A stretch of 64,000 nucleotides of DNA, from NCBI GenBank assembly GCA_016742215.1, contig JACVCC010000003.1, positions 62,001 to 126,000 on the forward strand, given 5' to 3'. Origin of the DNA: Brevundimonas sp. Lineage in GTDB: Bacteria; Pseudomonadota; Alphaproteobacteria; Caulobacterales; Caulobacteraceae. The stretch's first letter is position 1, and each line of letters begins with the position of its first letter. Shown here in pieces: positions 8,208 through 16,641 of the stretch. The notes below the pieces were generated by a model. The model saw only the letters and a program-made list of their open reading frames with translations. It searched no databases and had not been told where the DNA came from. The position numbers were made by a program, and so were the translations under genes.

Positions 8208-9617
8208 ATGACCGACGTCCGCGACACCGATCCGACCGCCCCCGAGACCGAAACCCTCGACGAAACCTCCACCGAGGTGTCCGCCGCCGATCTGCCGATG
8301 GTCGATCAGGAGGCCGACGAGGACGAGGATGACGGCGAACCGATCGTCCCCAACGGCCGCATCACCCTGGCCGAGCTGAACGAGAAGACGCCGGCCGATC
8401 TGGTCGCCTTCGCCGAAGGGCTGGAGATCGAGAATGCCTCGAACCTGCGCAAGCAGGACCTGCTGTTCGCCATCCTGAAGGCACTGGCGGACGAGGAAGT
8501 CGAGATCATCGCCGACGGCGTGCTGGAAATCCTGCCGGACGGGTTCGGCTTCCTGCGCAGCCCCGACGCCAACTATCTTCCGGGTCCGGACGATATCTAT
8601 GTCTCGCCGTCGCAGATCCGCCGCTTCGGCCTGCGCTCGGGCGACACCATCCACGGCGCCGTCCGCGGCCCGCGCGAGGGCGAGCGCTACTTCGCCCTGC
8701 TGAAGGTCGACACGATCAATCTGGAAGACCCGGAGACGGTCAAGACCAAGGTCCTGTTCGACAACCTGACCCCGCTCTATCCGGAAGAGCGGATCCACAT
8801 GGAGATCCAGGATCCGACCCTGAAGGACCGGTCGGGCCGGGTCATCGACATCGTCGCCCCGCTTGGCAAGGGCCAGCGCTGCCTGATCGTGGCCCCGCCG
8901 CGCGTTGGCAAGACGGTCATGCTGCAGAACATCGCCAAGTCGATCGAGCGCAACCACCCGGAAGTCTTCCTGATCGTTCTGCTGATCGACGAGCGTCCGG
9001 AAGAAGTGACGGACATGCAGCGCACGGTGAAGGGCGAGGTCATCGCCTCGACCTTCGACGAGCCGGCCACCCGCCACGTCGCCGTCGCCGAGATGGTGAT
9101 TGAAAAGGCCAAGCGTCTGGTCGAGCACAAGAAGGACGTGGTCATCCTGCTGGACTCGATCACCCGTCTGGGCCGCGCTTACAACGCGACCGTGCCGTCG
9201 TCGGGCAAGGTCCTGACCGGTGGTGTGGACGCCAATGCCCTGCAGCGTCCGAAGCGCTTCTTCGGCGCCGCGCGGAACGTGGAGCAGGGCGGCTCGCTCA
9301 CCATCATCGCCACCGCCCTGATCGACACGGGCTCGCGCATGGACGAAGTGATCTTCGAGGAGTTCAAGGGCACCGGTAACTCGGAAATCGTCCTGGACCG
9401 CAAGGTGGCCGACAAGCGCATCTTCCCGGCCATCGACGTCCTCAAGTCGGGCACCCGCAAGGAAGACCTCATCACGCCGAAGGACCAGCTGGCCAAGACT
9501 TATGTCCTGCGCCGCATCCTCAACCCGATGGGCCCGCAGGACGCGATCGAGTTCCTGCTCGACAAGCTGCGCCAGTCCAAGAACAACGGCGACTTCTTCC
9601 AGTCGATGAACACCTGA
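8208..9617 (+). CDS. rho: Transcription termination factor Rho
   Basis: Rho is the hexameric RNA-dependent ATPase that ends transcription. The 469-residue protein has an acidic N-terminal extension (residues 1-45, rich in Asp/Glu/Thr), the Rho N-domain with [13 protein letters not shown] helices, the RNA-binding cold-shock-like part ([15 protein letters not shown]), Walker [13 protein letters not shown] at about 229-240, Walker [17 protein letters not shown] and the secondary RNA-binding [26 protein letters not shown] motif lies upstream of the ATG. The acidic leader is absent from E. coli Rho and is longer than average; such inserts vary between phyla. It has its own terminator. Confidence 0.96.
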   Translation: MTDVRDTDPTAPETETLDETSTEVSAADLPMVDQEADEDEDDGEPIVPNGRITLAELNEKTPADLVAFAEGLEIENASNLRKQDLLFAILKALADEEVEIIADGVLEILPDGFGFLRSPDANYLPGPDDIYVSPSQIRRFGLRSGDTIHGAVRGPREGERYFALLKVDTINLEDPETVKTKVLFDNLTPLYPEERIHMEIQDPTLKDRSGRVIDIVAPLGKGQRCLIVAPPRVGKTVMLQNIAKSIERNHPEVFLIVLLIDERPEEVTDMQRTVKGEVIASTFDEPATRHVAVAEMVIEKAKRLVEHKKDVVILLDSITRLGRAYNATVPSSGKVLTGGVDANALQRPKRFFGAARNVEQGGSLTIIATALIDTGSRMDEVIFEEFKGTGNSEIVLDRKVADKRIFPAIDVLKSGTRKEDLITPKDQLAKTYVLRRILNPMGPQDAIEFLLDKLRQSKNNGDFFQSMNT

Positions 9618-9645
9618 GACCGGGACTGTCCCGGATCAATCGGAG

Positions 9646-9673
9646 AAGGGCGGGCCTCGGGTCCGCCCTTTTT
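9646..9673 (+). terminator. Rho-independent terminator after rho
   Basis: An 11-bp GC-rich stem (9646-9656 with 9660-9670, one G-T pair) has a three-base loop and runs into TTTTT. It begins 28 bases after the rho stop codon. Confidence 0.85.
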
Positions 9674-9681
9674 CGTGGGCC

Positions 9682-9697
9682 CGTTTCACGTGAAACG
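9682..9697. promoter_or_regulatory. parS-like site 1 (ParB binding)
   Basis: CGTTTCACGTGAAACG is a perfect 16-base palindrome differing from the classical parS consensus TGTTTCACGTGAAACA only at the outermost bases. It lies between the rho terminator and the DUF6489-like gene. Confidence 0.85.
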
Positions 9698-9799
9698 TGA
9701 CCGGCAGGCCGTCGCGTCCAACCCCGACCAAGTGCACAAAGAGCGGGTTTCCTTCGGTCGGCGGATACGCCATCACGGAGCGAACGATTGGAGCCAATC

Positions 9800-10027
9800 A
9801 TGAAGATCAATGTCGAGATCGACTGCACCCCGGCGGAGGCCCGGGCCTTCCTCGGCCTGCCCGACGTGACGCCGCTGAACGACGCCATGGTCGCAGAGAT
9901 GCAGGAGCGGATGAGCGAGAATGTCGCCGCCATGCAGCCCGAGGAACTGATGAAGACCTGGACCAGCTACGGCCTCCAGGCCCAGGACCAGTTCCGCCGC
10001 CTGATGGAAGCGGCGGTCAAGCCGTGA
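9800..10027 (+). CDS. Small DUF6489-like protein
   Basis: A 75-residue product, beginning MKINVEIDCTPAEARAFLGL and continuing with PDVTPLNDAMVAEMQERM, resembles a family of short conserved alphaproteobacterial proteins annotated DUF6489. No function is known to me. It is acidic and probably helical, without signal peptide or membrane segment. The ATG at 9800 was chosen over an in-frame TTG four codons upstream because the family starts at this Met. It sits alone between two parS-like sites and an inverted-repeat element, in the region separating rho from mnmE. Confidence 0.75.
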   Translation: MKINVEIDCTPAEARAFLGLPDVTPLNDAMVAEMQERMSENVAAMQPEELMKTWTSYGLQAQDQFRRLMEAAVKP

Positions 10028-10036
10028 TCTCGAAGC

Positions 10037-10149
10037 TCCTCCCCCATCGGGGGAGGGGGACCATGCGAAGCATGGTGGAGGGGCGGATCCGCGCTCGCTC
10101 CCGGCGCCCCTCCACCGCTTCGCGGTCCCCCTCCCCCGATGGGGGAGGA
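10037..10149. repeat. Large imperfect palindromic (REP-like) element before mnmE
   Basis: Two 26-base arms (10037-10062 and 10124-10149) are perfect inverted copies built on CTCCCCCATCGGGGGAG. An inner pair, GTGGAGGGGCG and CGCCCCTCCAC, extends the stem. It fills the gap between the DUF6489-like gene and mnmE. A related element lies at 11464-11587, sharing the GAAGC..GGTGGAGGGG core. Confidence 0.8.
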
Positions 10150-10157
10150 TTGTATTC

Positions 10158-11465
10158 ATGACCCCCACCATCTTCGCTCTCGCCACCCCGCCGGGACGCG
10201 GCGCGATCGCCATCATCCGCCTGTCTGGCCCCGGTACGGACGAGGCGCTCGCCGCGCTCGGCGCGCCGAACCTCAAGCCGCGAATGGCGTCGCTTCGGAC
10301 GCTGTCTCAAGGCGGACGGATGATCGACCAGGCGCTGGTCCTGCGCTTCCCGGCGCCGAACTCCTACACCGGCGAGGACTGCGCCGAACTGCATCTTCAT
10401 GGCGGCCGGGCGGTGGTCGAGGCGGCGAGTCAGGCGCTGATTGCTCTCGGCATCCGCCCGGCCGAGCCCGGCGAGTTTACGCGACGGGCCTTCGAGAACG
10501 GTCGCATGGATCTGGCCCAGGCCGAGGCCGTCGCGGACCTGATCGATGCGGAAACGACGGCGCAGGCCAGTCAGGCGCTGGGACAGCTCGATGGCGCCCT
10601 GAGCCAGACCTACGCCGGTTTCCGCAGGACCCTGCTGACGGCCCTCGCGCTCGTCGAGGCCGAGATCGACTTCCCCGACGAGGAAGTGCCCGACAATCTG
10701 GCGCGCACGGCCGGGCCCGTGCTCGATGGACTGATCACCGAGCTGAAGGCCGCGCTGGCCGATGCGGCGCGGGGTGAGCGCGTGCGGGACGGCTATCGCA
10801 TCGTCCTGATCGGCGAGACCAACGCCGGGAAGTCGTCGCTGTTCAACGCCCTTGTTTCACGTGAAGCGGCGATCGTGACCCCGATCGCCGGCACGACGCG
10901 CGACGTGCTGGACGCCGAACTGATCATCAGTGGCTATGCGGTGACCTTGTCGGATACGGCCGGGCTGCGGGAGTCTGACGATGTGGTCGAGGCCGAGGGC
11001 ATCCGCCGGGCCCAGGCCCGCGCCCGCTCAGCCGATCTCAGACTCTGGGTCAGGGCGCCGGGCGACCCTGATGGTCCGGCGGCCGGGTTCGCCCTGGACA
11101 CCGACCTTCTTGTCCTCACCAAGGCCGACATCGCCCGCGCCGCGCCGCCTGCGGGCCGTGACGCGATTGTCGTCAGCACCGCGACGGGCGAGGGGATGGG
11201 TGCACTCCACGACTGGATCGCGGACCGGCTGGCTCGTGATCTCTCCGGCGCCGATTTCCCGGCAGTCACCCGCGAACGCCACCGCCTCCGGCTGGAAGAG
11301 GCGCTGGCTTCGGTCGAGGCCGGGCGGCGAGCGCTGGACCTGGCGCCGGAGATGGCGGGCGACGACCTGCGCCGTGCGGCCGATGCCCTGTCCCGGGTGA
11401 CCGGGGCGATCGGGGTCGAGGACATTCTGGGCGAGGTCTTCTCGACCTTCTGCATCGGGAAGTGA
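10158..11465 (+). CDS. mnmE: tRNA modification GTPase MnmE
   Basis: MnmE works with MnmG to add carboxymethylaminomethyl to the wobble uridine of certain tRNAs. The 435-residue protein has the tetrahydrofolate-binding N-domain (TIFALATPPGRGAIAIIRLSG), a helical part, an inserted G domain with P-loop GETNAGKSSLFNAL at about 219-232, the GTTRDVLDAEL switch, and the conserved C-terminal FCIGK whose Cys is functional in the family. The G domain contains a parS-like site encoding Val-Ser-Arg-Glu. The start lies eight bases after a palindromic repeat with no clear ribosome-binding site. Confidence 0.95.
   Translation: MTPTIFALATPPGRGAIAIIRLSGPGTDEALAALGAPNLKPRMASLRTLSQGGRMIDQALVLRFPAPNSYTGEDCAELHLHGGRAVVEAASQALIALGIRPAEPGEFTRRAFENGRMDLAQAEAVADLIDAETTAQASQALGQLDGALSQTYAGFRRTLLTALALVEAEIDFPDEEVPDNLARTAGPVLDGLITELKAALADAARGERVRDGYRIVLIGETNAGKSSLFNALVSREAAIVTPIAGTTRDVLDAELIISGYAVTLSDTAGLRESDDVVEAEGIRRAQARARSADLRLWVRAPGDPDGPAAGFALDTDLLVLTKADIARAAPPAGRDAIVVSTATGEGMGALHDWIADRLARDLSGADFPAVTRERHRLRLEEALASVEAGRRALDLAPEMAGDDLRRAADALSRVTGAIGVEDILGEVFSTFCIGK
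10853..10868. promoter_or_regulatory. parS-like site 2, inside mnmE
   Basis: TGTTTCACGTGAAGCG matches the parS consensus at all but two bases on its right arm. It lies within codons for Leu-Val-Ser-Arg-Glu-Ala just after the MnmE P-loop. Confidence 0.7.
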
Positions 11466-11587
11466 CCCCTCCGTCTCGCCGCGCGAGCGCGTCGAGCCAC
11501 CTCCCCACCTGCGGCGAGAGGTGAATGCATGCCTCACCTCTCCGCGGAGCGGGGAGGGGGCGCCGGCGAAGCCGGTGGTGGAGGGGT
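11464..11587. repeat. Second REP-like inverted repeat, between mnmE and mnmG
   Basis: Outer arms GACCCCTCC (11464-11472) and GGAGGGGTC (11579-11587) are exact inverted copies. An inner pair GAGAGGTGA (11517-11525) and TCACCTCTC (11533-11541) forms another hairpin. The right end carries the same GAAGC..GGTGGTGGAGGGG core as the element at 10037-10149 and abuts a parS-like site. Confidence 0.7.
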
Positions 11588-11603
11588 CGTTTCACGTGAA
11601 ACA
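11588..11603. promoter_or_regulatory. parS-like site 3, upstream of mnmG
   Basis: CGTTTCACGTGAAACA differs from the parS consensus by one outer base. It starts directly at the right edge of the second REP-like element and lies 51 bases before the mnmG start. Confidence 0.85.
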
Positions 11604-11653
11604 CCGCATCCACCACAGTGGCGAAAGCGGCCGTTTTCGACTATGTCCCCGCG

Positions 11654-13510
11654 ATGCAATCCTTCGACGTCATTGTCATCGGCGGCGGTCACGCCGGCTG
11701 TGAGGCCGCGGCGGCGTCCGCGCGCACGGGCGCGGCCACCCTCCTGCTGACCCAGAAGCTTGAGACCATCGGCGAGATGTCCTGTAACCCGGCCATCGGC
11801 GGTCTGGGCAAGGGCCATCTCGTGCGCGAGATCGACGCGCTGGACGGCGTCATGGGGCGACTGGGGGATGTGTCGGGCATCCAGTTCCGCCTGCTGAACC
11901 GGTCCAAGGGTGCAGCCGTTCAGGGTCCGCGCAGCCAGATCGACCGTCGCCTGTACCGCGAGGCCATGCAGGCCGAGCTGGCTCAGACGCCGAACCTGTC
12001 GCTGATGGCGGGCACGGCTGAGCGTCTGATCCTGGACGGGGATCGGGTTGTCGGTGTCGAGACCGGGGACGGCGTCACCCTTCGCGCCGGCGCGGTCGTG
12101 CTGACGACCGGCACCTTCCTGAACGGCGTCATTCACAAGGGGGATGAGCGCATCCCGGCGGGTCGTCATGGCGAGGCGCCATCGACCGGTCTGGCGGCCG
12201 ATCTCTATGGCGCGGGTCTCCAGATGGGCCGTTTGAAGACCGGCACCCCGGCCCGTCTCGACGGCCGGACCATCGCCTGGGACCAGCTGGAAATGCAGTC
12301 GGCGGACGACGAGCCCGTGCCGTTCAGCTTCCTCACCGACCGGATCGACGTGCCCCAGATCGCCTGCGGCATCACCCATACGACCGAGGAAACCCACCGC
12401 ATCATCGCCGAAAACCTCGGCGAGAGCGCGGTCTATGGCGGTCATCTGTCGGGGCGTGGCCCGCGCTATTGTCCTTCGATCGAGGACAAGGTGGTGCGGT
12501 TCGCCGACAAGACCTCGCACCAGATCTTCCTGGAGCCGGAAGGTCTGGATGACCCGACCGTCTATCCGAACGGCATCTCGACCTCGGTGTCGGATGCGAC
12601 CCAGCTGGCCTTCCTGCGCACCATCCCCGGTCTGGAGCAGGTCGAGGTGTTCCGCTTCGGCTATGCGATCGAATACGACTACGTCGATCCTCGCGAGCTG
12701 ACCCCGGCGCTTGAAGTGAAGAAGCGCCCGGGCCTTTACCTCGCCGGCCAGATCAATGGCACGACGGGCTATGAGGAGGCTGGCGCCCAGGGCCTGATGG
12801 CCGGGCTGAACGCCGCGCGCGCCTCGGCCGGCAAGGCGCCGATCATCTTCGGTCGTGACCAGGCCTATATCGGCGTGATGATCGACGATCTCGTCACCAA
12901 GGGTGTGACCGAGCCATACCGGATGTTCACCAGCCGGGCCGAGTACCGGCTTTCCCTGCGTGCCGACAATGCTGATCAACGGCTGACGCCCCTGGGCATT
13001 GAGGCGGGCGTGGTCGGTGAGGCTCGAGCTTCTGCCTGGGCGATCAAGGCCGAGGAACTGGCCCGGGCGACCGCTGTTTCACGTGAAACGCTGTTCACAC
13101 CCAAGGACGCCGGGCTGCTCGGCATCCGGGTCAATGCCGATGGACAGCGCCGCTCAATGCGCGACCTGCTGAGCTTCGACGGGGTGACCCTCGACACCTT
13201 CCTGTCGGTCAGGCCGGAGATCGCCGGCTGGTCGAAACAGGTCCGCGAGCAGATCGTGATCGATGCGGGCTATGCCGGATATCTGGATCGCCAGGCCGCC
13301 GATGCGGAGGCGCTGCGTCGGGAAGAGGCGCTGGCCCTGCCGGTCGACCTCGACTACGCGGCCGTCGGCGGGCTGTCGAACGAGGTGCGCGAGAAGTTGT
13401 CGATGGTGCAGCCGCTGACCCTCGGTCAGGCCGGACGGATCGAGGGCATGACCCCGGGCGCCCTGACGGCCCTGCTGTCCCATGTGAAGCGGACGAAGGT
13501 TCCGGCGTGA
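11654..13510 (+). CDS. mnmG: tRNA uridine-5-carboxymethylaminomethyl synthase MnmG (GidA)
   Basis: MnmG is the FAD- and NADH-dependent partner of MnmE in wobble-uridine modification. The predicted 618-residue protein begins [19 protein letters not shown], with the FAD-binding GxGxxG loop, and has [37 protein letters not shown] and [18 protein letters not shown], all MnmG signatures. I chose the ATG at 11654; the frame is open from a GTG at 11618 but that extension is not family-like. A parS-like site is embedded near residue 475. Its stop overlaps the rsmG start as GTGA. Confidence 0.95.
   Translation: MQSFDVIVIGGGHAGCEAAAASARTGAATLLLTQKLETIGEMSCNPAIGGLGKGHLVREIDALDGVMGRLGDVSGIQFRLLNRSKGAAVQGPRSQIDRRLYREAMQAELAQTPNLSLMAGTAERLILDGDRVVGVETGDGVTLRAGAVVLTTGTFLNGVIHKGDERIPAGRHGEAPSTGLAADLYGAGLQMGRLKTGTPARLDGRTIAWDQLEMQSADDEPVPFSFLTDRIDVPQIACGITHTTEETHRIIAENLGESAVYGGHLSGRGPRYCPSIEDKVVRFADKTSHQIFLEPEGLDDPTVYPNGISTSVSDATQLAFLRTIPGLEQVEVFRFGYAIEYDYVDPRELTPALEVKKRPGLYLAGQINGTTGYEEAGAQGLMAGLNAARASAGKAPIIFGRDQAYIGVMIDDLVTKGVTEPYRMFTSRAEYRLSLRADNADQRLTPLGIEAGVVGEARASAWAIKAEELARATAVSRETLFTPKDAGLLGIRVNADGQRRSMRDLLSFDGVTLDTFLSVRPEIAGWSKQVREQIVIDAGYAGYLDRQAADAEALRREEALALPVDLDYAAVGGLSNEVREKLSMVQPLTLGQAGRIEGMTPGALTALLSHVKRTKVPA
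13075..13090. promoter_or_regulatory. parS-like site 4, inside mnmG
   Basis: TGTTTCACGTGAAACG differs from the consensus only at the last base. It encodes Ala-Val-Ser-Arg-Glu-Thr in the mnmG frame. Confidence 0.85.
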
Positions 13511-14121
13511 CCCCCTCCGAGTTTCAGGATCTGACCGGCGCGACGCCGGGGCAGATGGCCGACCTGCATGCTTTTGTCGATCACCTCACCGAGGTGAACG
13601 CCGTGATGAACCTGATCGGTCCGGATACCCTGCCGGATGTCTGGAACCGCCACTTCTGGGACTCGGCCCAGCTGTTGGCCCATGCGCCGGACGCTGTGAC
13701 CTGGGCCGATCTTGGCGCCGGCGCCGGCTTTCCGGGCGTGGTCCTGTCGATCCTGCTGAAGGGGCGGGCGGGCGCCAACGTCTGGCTGATCGACAGCCTC
13801 GGGAAACGGTGCCGGTTCCTGCAGACCGTGGTCGATGATCTGAAGCTGCCGGCGACGGTCATCAACGGCCGGGCCGAGGACAATGCGGTGAAGGTCGACG
13901 TGGTCACCGCTCGCGCGGTCGCGCCGATGGACAAGCTGCTGGGCTATGCACAGCCTTATCTACAACGGGGCGCCCGCGGACTGTTCCTGAAGGGGGAAAA
14001 GGCTGAGGTCGAGGTGGCCGAGGCGCGCCGCGTCTGGCATTTTGAATCCGACCTCTCCGTATCGCGCAGCGACCCGCGCGGCCGTATCGTTTCCGTCCGG
14101 AGTCTCCGCCGTGCGCGCTGA
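13507..14121 (+). CDS. rsmG: 16S rRNA (guanine-N7) methyltransferase RsmG (GidB)
   Basis: RsmG methylates G527 of 16S rRNA using S-adenosylmethionine; loss gives low-level streptomycin resistance in several bacteria. The 204-residue protein has [20 protein letters not shown], the conserved [10 protein letters not shown], the SAM-binding [15 protein letters not shown] and a [14 protein letters not shown] segment. It starts at a GTG overlapping the mnmG stop and ends 11 bases inside the parA frame, so mnmG, rsmG and parA look translationally linked. The order mnmG-rsmG-parA-parB is widespread near bacterial origins. Confidence 0.94.
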   Translation: MTPSEFQDLTGATPGQMADLHAFVDHLTEVNAVMNLIGPDTLPDVWNRHFWDSAQLLAHAPDAVTWADLGAGAGFPGVVLSILLKGRAGANVWLIDSLGKRCRFLQTVVDDLKLPATVINGRAEDNAVKVDVVTARAVAPMDKLLGYAQPYLQRGARGLFLKGEKAEVEVAEARRVWHFESDLSVSRSDPRGRIVSVRSLRRAR

Positions 14122-14926
14122 CAAGAAGACCCGCGTCCTCGCCGTTTCCAACCAGAAGGGCGGGGTGGGGAAGACCACCACTGCGATCAACCTCGGCACG
14201 GCCCTCGCTGCGATCGGGGAGCGCGTGCTGATCGTCGACATGGATCCGCAGGGCAATGCCTCGACGGGGCTCGGTGTTCCACGTGAAACACGGCGGGTGA
14301 CCATCTATGACGTGGTCGTCGACGGCCGATCCATCGACGACTCCGCCGTGCAGACCTCGGTCCCGGGACTGTCGATCATCCCGGCGGATGCAGACATGTC
14401 GGGCGTCGAGATCGAGCTGAGCCAGGCCGATCGCCGCTCGTTCCGTCTCCGGGACGCGCTCCAGTCCCAGGGGCGGGACGGTCAGCCCCGGTATGACTAT
14501 GTGCTGATCGACTGCCCGCCGTCGCTGAACCTTCTGACGCTCAACGCCATGGCTGCCGCCGACGCTGTTCTGGTGCCGCTCCAGTGCGAGTTCTTCGCGC
14601 TGGAGGGCCTGACGCAGCTGATGAAGACCGTCGACATGGTCCGCCAGAGCCTGAACCCGGCGCTGGAGATCCAGGGCCTGGTCCTGACCATGTACGATCG
14701 CCGCAGCGCCCTGTCGGGGCAGGTGGCGAACGATGTCCGCGCCCACTTCGGCGAGAAGGTCTATGACTCGGTCATCCCGCGGAACGTCCGCGTCGCCGAG
14801 GCGCCGTCGTTCGGCAAGCCGGCGCTGATCTACGACCTGAAATGTGCCGGCAGCCAGGCCTATCTGCGGCTCGCCCGCGAGGTGGTGGCGCGCGAGAAGA
14901 AACGTCGGCTTCAGGCTGCGGCCTGA
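14111..14926 (+). CDS. parA: Chromosome partitioning ATPase ParA
   Basis: ParA forms a nucleoid-bound ATPase gradient that pulls the ParB-parS complex across the cell. The 271-residue protein starts [20 protein letters not shown] with the deviant Walker A KGGVGKTT at residues 16-23, then MDPQGNASTGLG (Walker A') and YVLIDCPPSLNLLT (Walker B). The GTG at 14111 was selected because longer in-frame extensions lie within rsmG and are not ParA-like. A perfect parS-like site is encoded at about residues 56-60. It lies directly upstream of parB. Confidence 0.95.
   Translation: MRADKKTRVLAVSNQKGGVGKTTTAINLGTALAAIGERVLIVDMDPQGNASTGLGVPRETRRVTIYDVVVDGRSIDDSAVQTSVPGLSIIPADADMSGVEIELSQADRRSFRLRDALQSQGRDGQPRYDYVLIDCPPSLNLLTLNAMAAADAVLVPLQCEFFALEGLTQLMKTVDMVRQSLNPALEIQGLVLTMYDRRSALSGQVANDVRAHFGEKVYDSVIPRNVRVAEAPSFGKPALIYDLKCAGSQAYLRLAREVVAREKKRRLQAAA
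14275..14290. promoter_or_regulatory. parS-like site 5, inside parA
   Basis: TGTTCCACGTGAAACA fits the degenerate consensus TGTTNCACGTGAAACA exactly. In the parA frame it encodes Gly-Val-Pro-Arg-Glu-Thr. Confidence 0.9.
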
Positions 14927-14952
14927 GTCAATAGAAGAACGGAATCAGTATC

Positions 14953-15840
14953 TTGAGCGAACGTCAGCGCGGACTGGGCCGGGGCCTTTCGGCTCTTCTG
15001 GGTGAACAGGCGACGGAGGCTGTCCCGGTCGACGGAACGGGCGCGCCCACCGGCGTCCGGATCGTGCCGGTCGAAAGCCTGAAGCCCAATCCGGATCAGC
15101 CGCGGAAGATTTTCGTGCGCGAGGATCTGGATGAGCTGGCGACCTCTATCCGCGACAAGGGCGTGCTGCAGCCGATCCTGGTGCGCACCCAGCCTGGTCA
15201 GGACGGCGTCTGGCAGATCATCGCCGGCGAACGGCGCTGGCGCGCGGCCCAGCAGGCCCGTCTGACCGAGGTGCCGATCGTCGTGCGCGAGATGGACGAC
15301 GTGGAGGTCTTCGAGGTCGCCATCATCGAGAACGTCCAGCGCGCGGACCTGAACCCGCTGGAAGAGGCTGACGCCTATCGCATGCTGATGGAGCGGTTCG
15401 GCCGGACGCAGGACGCGGTGGCGGGCGTGGTCGGCAAGAGCCGGAGCCATGTCGCCAACACCCTGCGCCTGCTCCAGTTGCCGGAAGAAGTTCTGGCCTA
15501 TGTCCGCGAGGGCAAGCTGTCGGCTGGTCACGCGCGCGCCGTCATCACCGCCCCGAACCCGGTCGAACTGGCCGAACAGGCCTATCGTGAGGGGCTGAAC
15601 GTCCGCCAGATCGAGGCTCTGGCTCGCCGCGCCGCCGAGGGCCCGAAGCCCGGCAAGGCGAAGGCGACCCGTCCGTCGGGCGAAGGCGACGCCGACGTCG
15701 CCGCCCTGGAGCAGGATCTGGCCGACGCCCTCGGCCTCAAGGTCCAGCTCAGCGACAAGGGCGGCAAGGGCGAGCTGACCATCCGCTACGCCACGCTGGA
15801 ACAGCTGGACGATCTCTGCCGCCGCCTGATGCGGGGTTGA
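14953..15840 (+). CDS. parB: Chromosome partitioning protein ParB (CTPase)
   Basis: ParB binds parS, loads as a CTP-gated clamp and spreads along DNA. The 295-residue protein begins at a TTG (MSERQRGLGRGLSALLGEQ), which matches the ParB N-terminus that stimulates ParA. It has the arginine patch GERRWRAAQ at residues 92-100 involved in CTP binding, ENVQRADLNPLEEADAYR, a helix-turn-helix (VAGVVGKSRSHVANTLRLL), and a C-terminal dimerisation segment ending YATLEQLDDLCRRLMRG. Five parS-like sites lie in the preceding 5.3 kb. Confidence 0.95.
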   Translation: MSERQRGLGRGLSALLGEQATEAVPVDGTGAPTGVRIVPVESLKPNPDQPRKIFVREDLDELATSIRDKGVLQPILVRTQPGQDGVWQIIAGERRWRAAQQARLTEVPIVVREMDDVEVFEVAIIENVQRADLNPLEEADAYRMLMERFGRTQDAVAGVVGKSRSHVANTLRLLQLPEEVLAYVREGKLSAGHARAVITAPNPVELAEQAYREGLNVRQIEALARRAAEGPKPGKAKATRPSGEGDADVAALEQDLADALGLKVQLSDKGGKGELTIRYATLEQLDDLCRRLMRG

Positions 15841-15841
15841 G

Positions 15842-16462
15842 ATGGCCGGGCCGGCTGACGGGATCGTCGATCTCTACAGCCGGCGCGCCGCGGAGTTCGA
15901 CGCCGATCGCGGCCGCTCGCTAAACGAACAGCCGTGGCTCGACGCCTTTCTGGATCATGTCCCGTCAGCGGGAACTGTGCTCGACCTCGGCTGCGGCTCG
16001 GGCGAGCCGATCGCGCGCTACCTGATCGGGCGGGGGCGACAGGTGACCGGCGTGGACGCCTCGCCCGGTCTGATCGCGCTCTGCCGGGAGCGGTTTCCTG
16101 AGCAGGACTGGATCGTCGCGGACATGCGGGGGCTGGACCTCGGCCGCACGTTCGACGGCATGATCGCCTGGCACAGCAGCTTCCACCTGACCCGGGCGGA
16201 CCAGCGCGCCCTGTTTCCGGTTCTGGCGCGTCATCTGAAGCCCGGCGGCGTGCTGATGTTCACCTCGGGCCACGAGGACGGCGAGCGGATCGGCGAATGG
16301 CGGGGCGAGCCGCTGTATCATGCCAGCCTGTCGACGGCGGAGTATCGTGAACGGCTGGAGGCCGAGGGCTTCACCATCCTGCGCCACGTCGTCGGCGATT
16401 ACGACGCAGGCGGGATCACGGTCTGGCTCTGCCGGCGCGGCGATGGCACCATGGGCGTATGA
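15842..16462 (+). CDS. Class I SAM-dependent methyltransferase
   Basis: This 206-residue protein has a Rossmann methyltransferase fold: motif I VLDLGCGSGEPIARYLI (about residues 45-61), motif II VTGVDASPGLIALC, and an acidic motif in IVADMRGLDLG followed by FDGMIAWHSSFHLT. The substrate cannot be told; similar stand-alone enzymes methylate small molecules. It begins one base after the parB stop, so it may share the parAB transcript. Its stop overlaps the start of the next small gene as ATGA. Confidence 0.85.
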   Translation: MAGPADGIVDLYSRRAAEFDADRGRSLNEQPWLDAFLDHVPSAGTVLDLGCGSGEPIARYLIGRGRQVTGVDASPGLIALCRERFPEQDWIVADMRGLDLGRTFDGMIAWHSSFHLTRADQRALFPVLARHLKPGGVLMFTSGHEDGERIGEWRGEPLYHASLSTAEYRERLEAEGFTILRHVVGDYDAGGITVWLCRRGDGTMGV

Positions 16463-16641
16463 CCGACAAGCCCAATCCGACCGCCGAGGCGATGAAGAAG
16501 GCGCTGGCCGCCAAAAAGGGCGCCGCCGGTTCGCCAGCCAAGGGCGGCTTCAAACCGGCCCAGCACGCCGAGAAGGCTGTGGCGCATCAGGCGACCGCGC
16601 TGAACAAGCCGGCGTTCCGTCGGGCGTCGAAGCGGGGCTAG
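16459..16641 (+). CDS. Small basic protein of unknown function (60 residues)
   Basis: The product is Lys/Ala-rich and strongly basic (for example AMKKALAAKKGAAGSPAKGG), with no signal peptide or membrane segment, and looks disordered. I do not recognise a family. Its reality is supported by the ATGA overlap with the methyltransferase stop and by its ending exactly against holA, sharing the CTAG at 16638-16641. The composition would suit nucleic-acid or ribosome association, but that is speculation. Confidence 0.55.
   Translation: MTDKPNPTAEAMKKALAAKKGAAGSPAKGGFKPAQHAEKAVAHQATALNKPAFRRASKRG

Noticed and set aside
7359..9128. Minus-strand open frame opposite hemH, hemJ and rho
   Set aside because: It crosses three genes in antisense and shows no protein family features.
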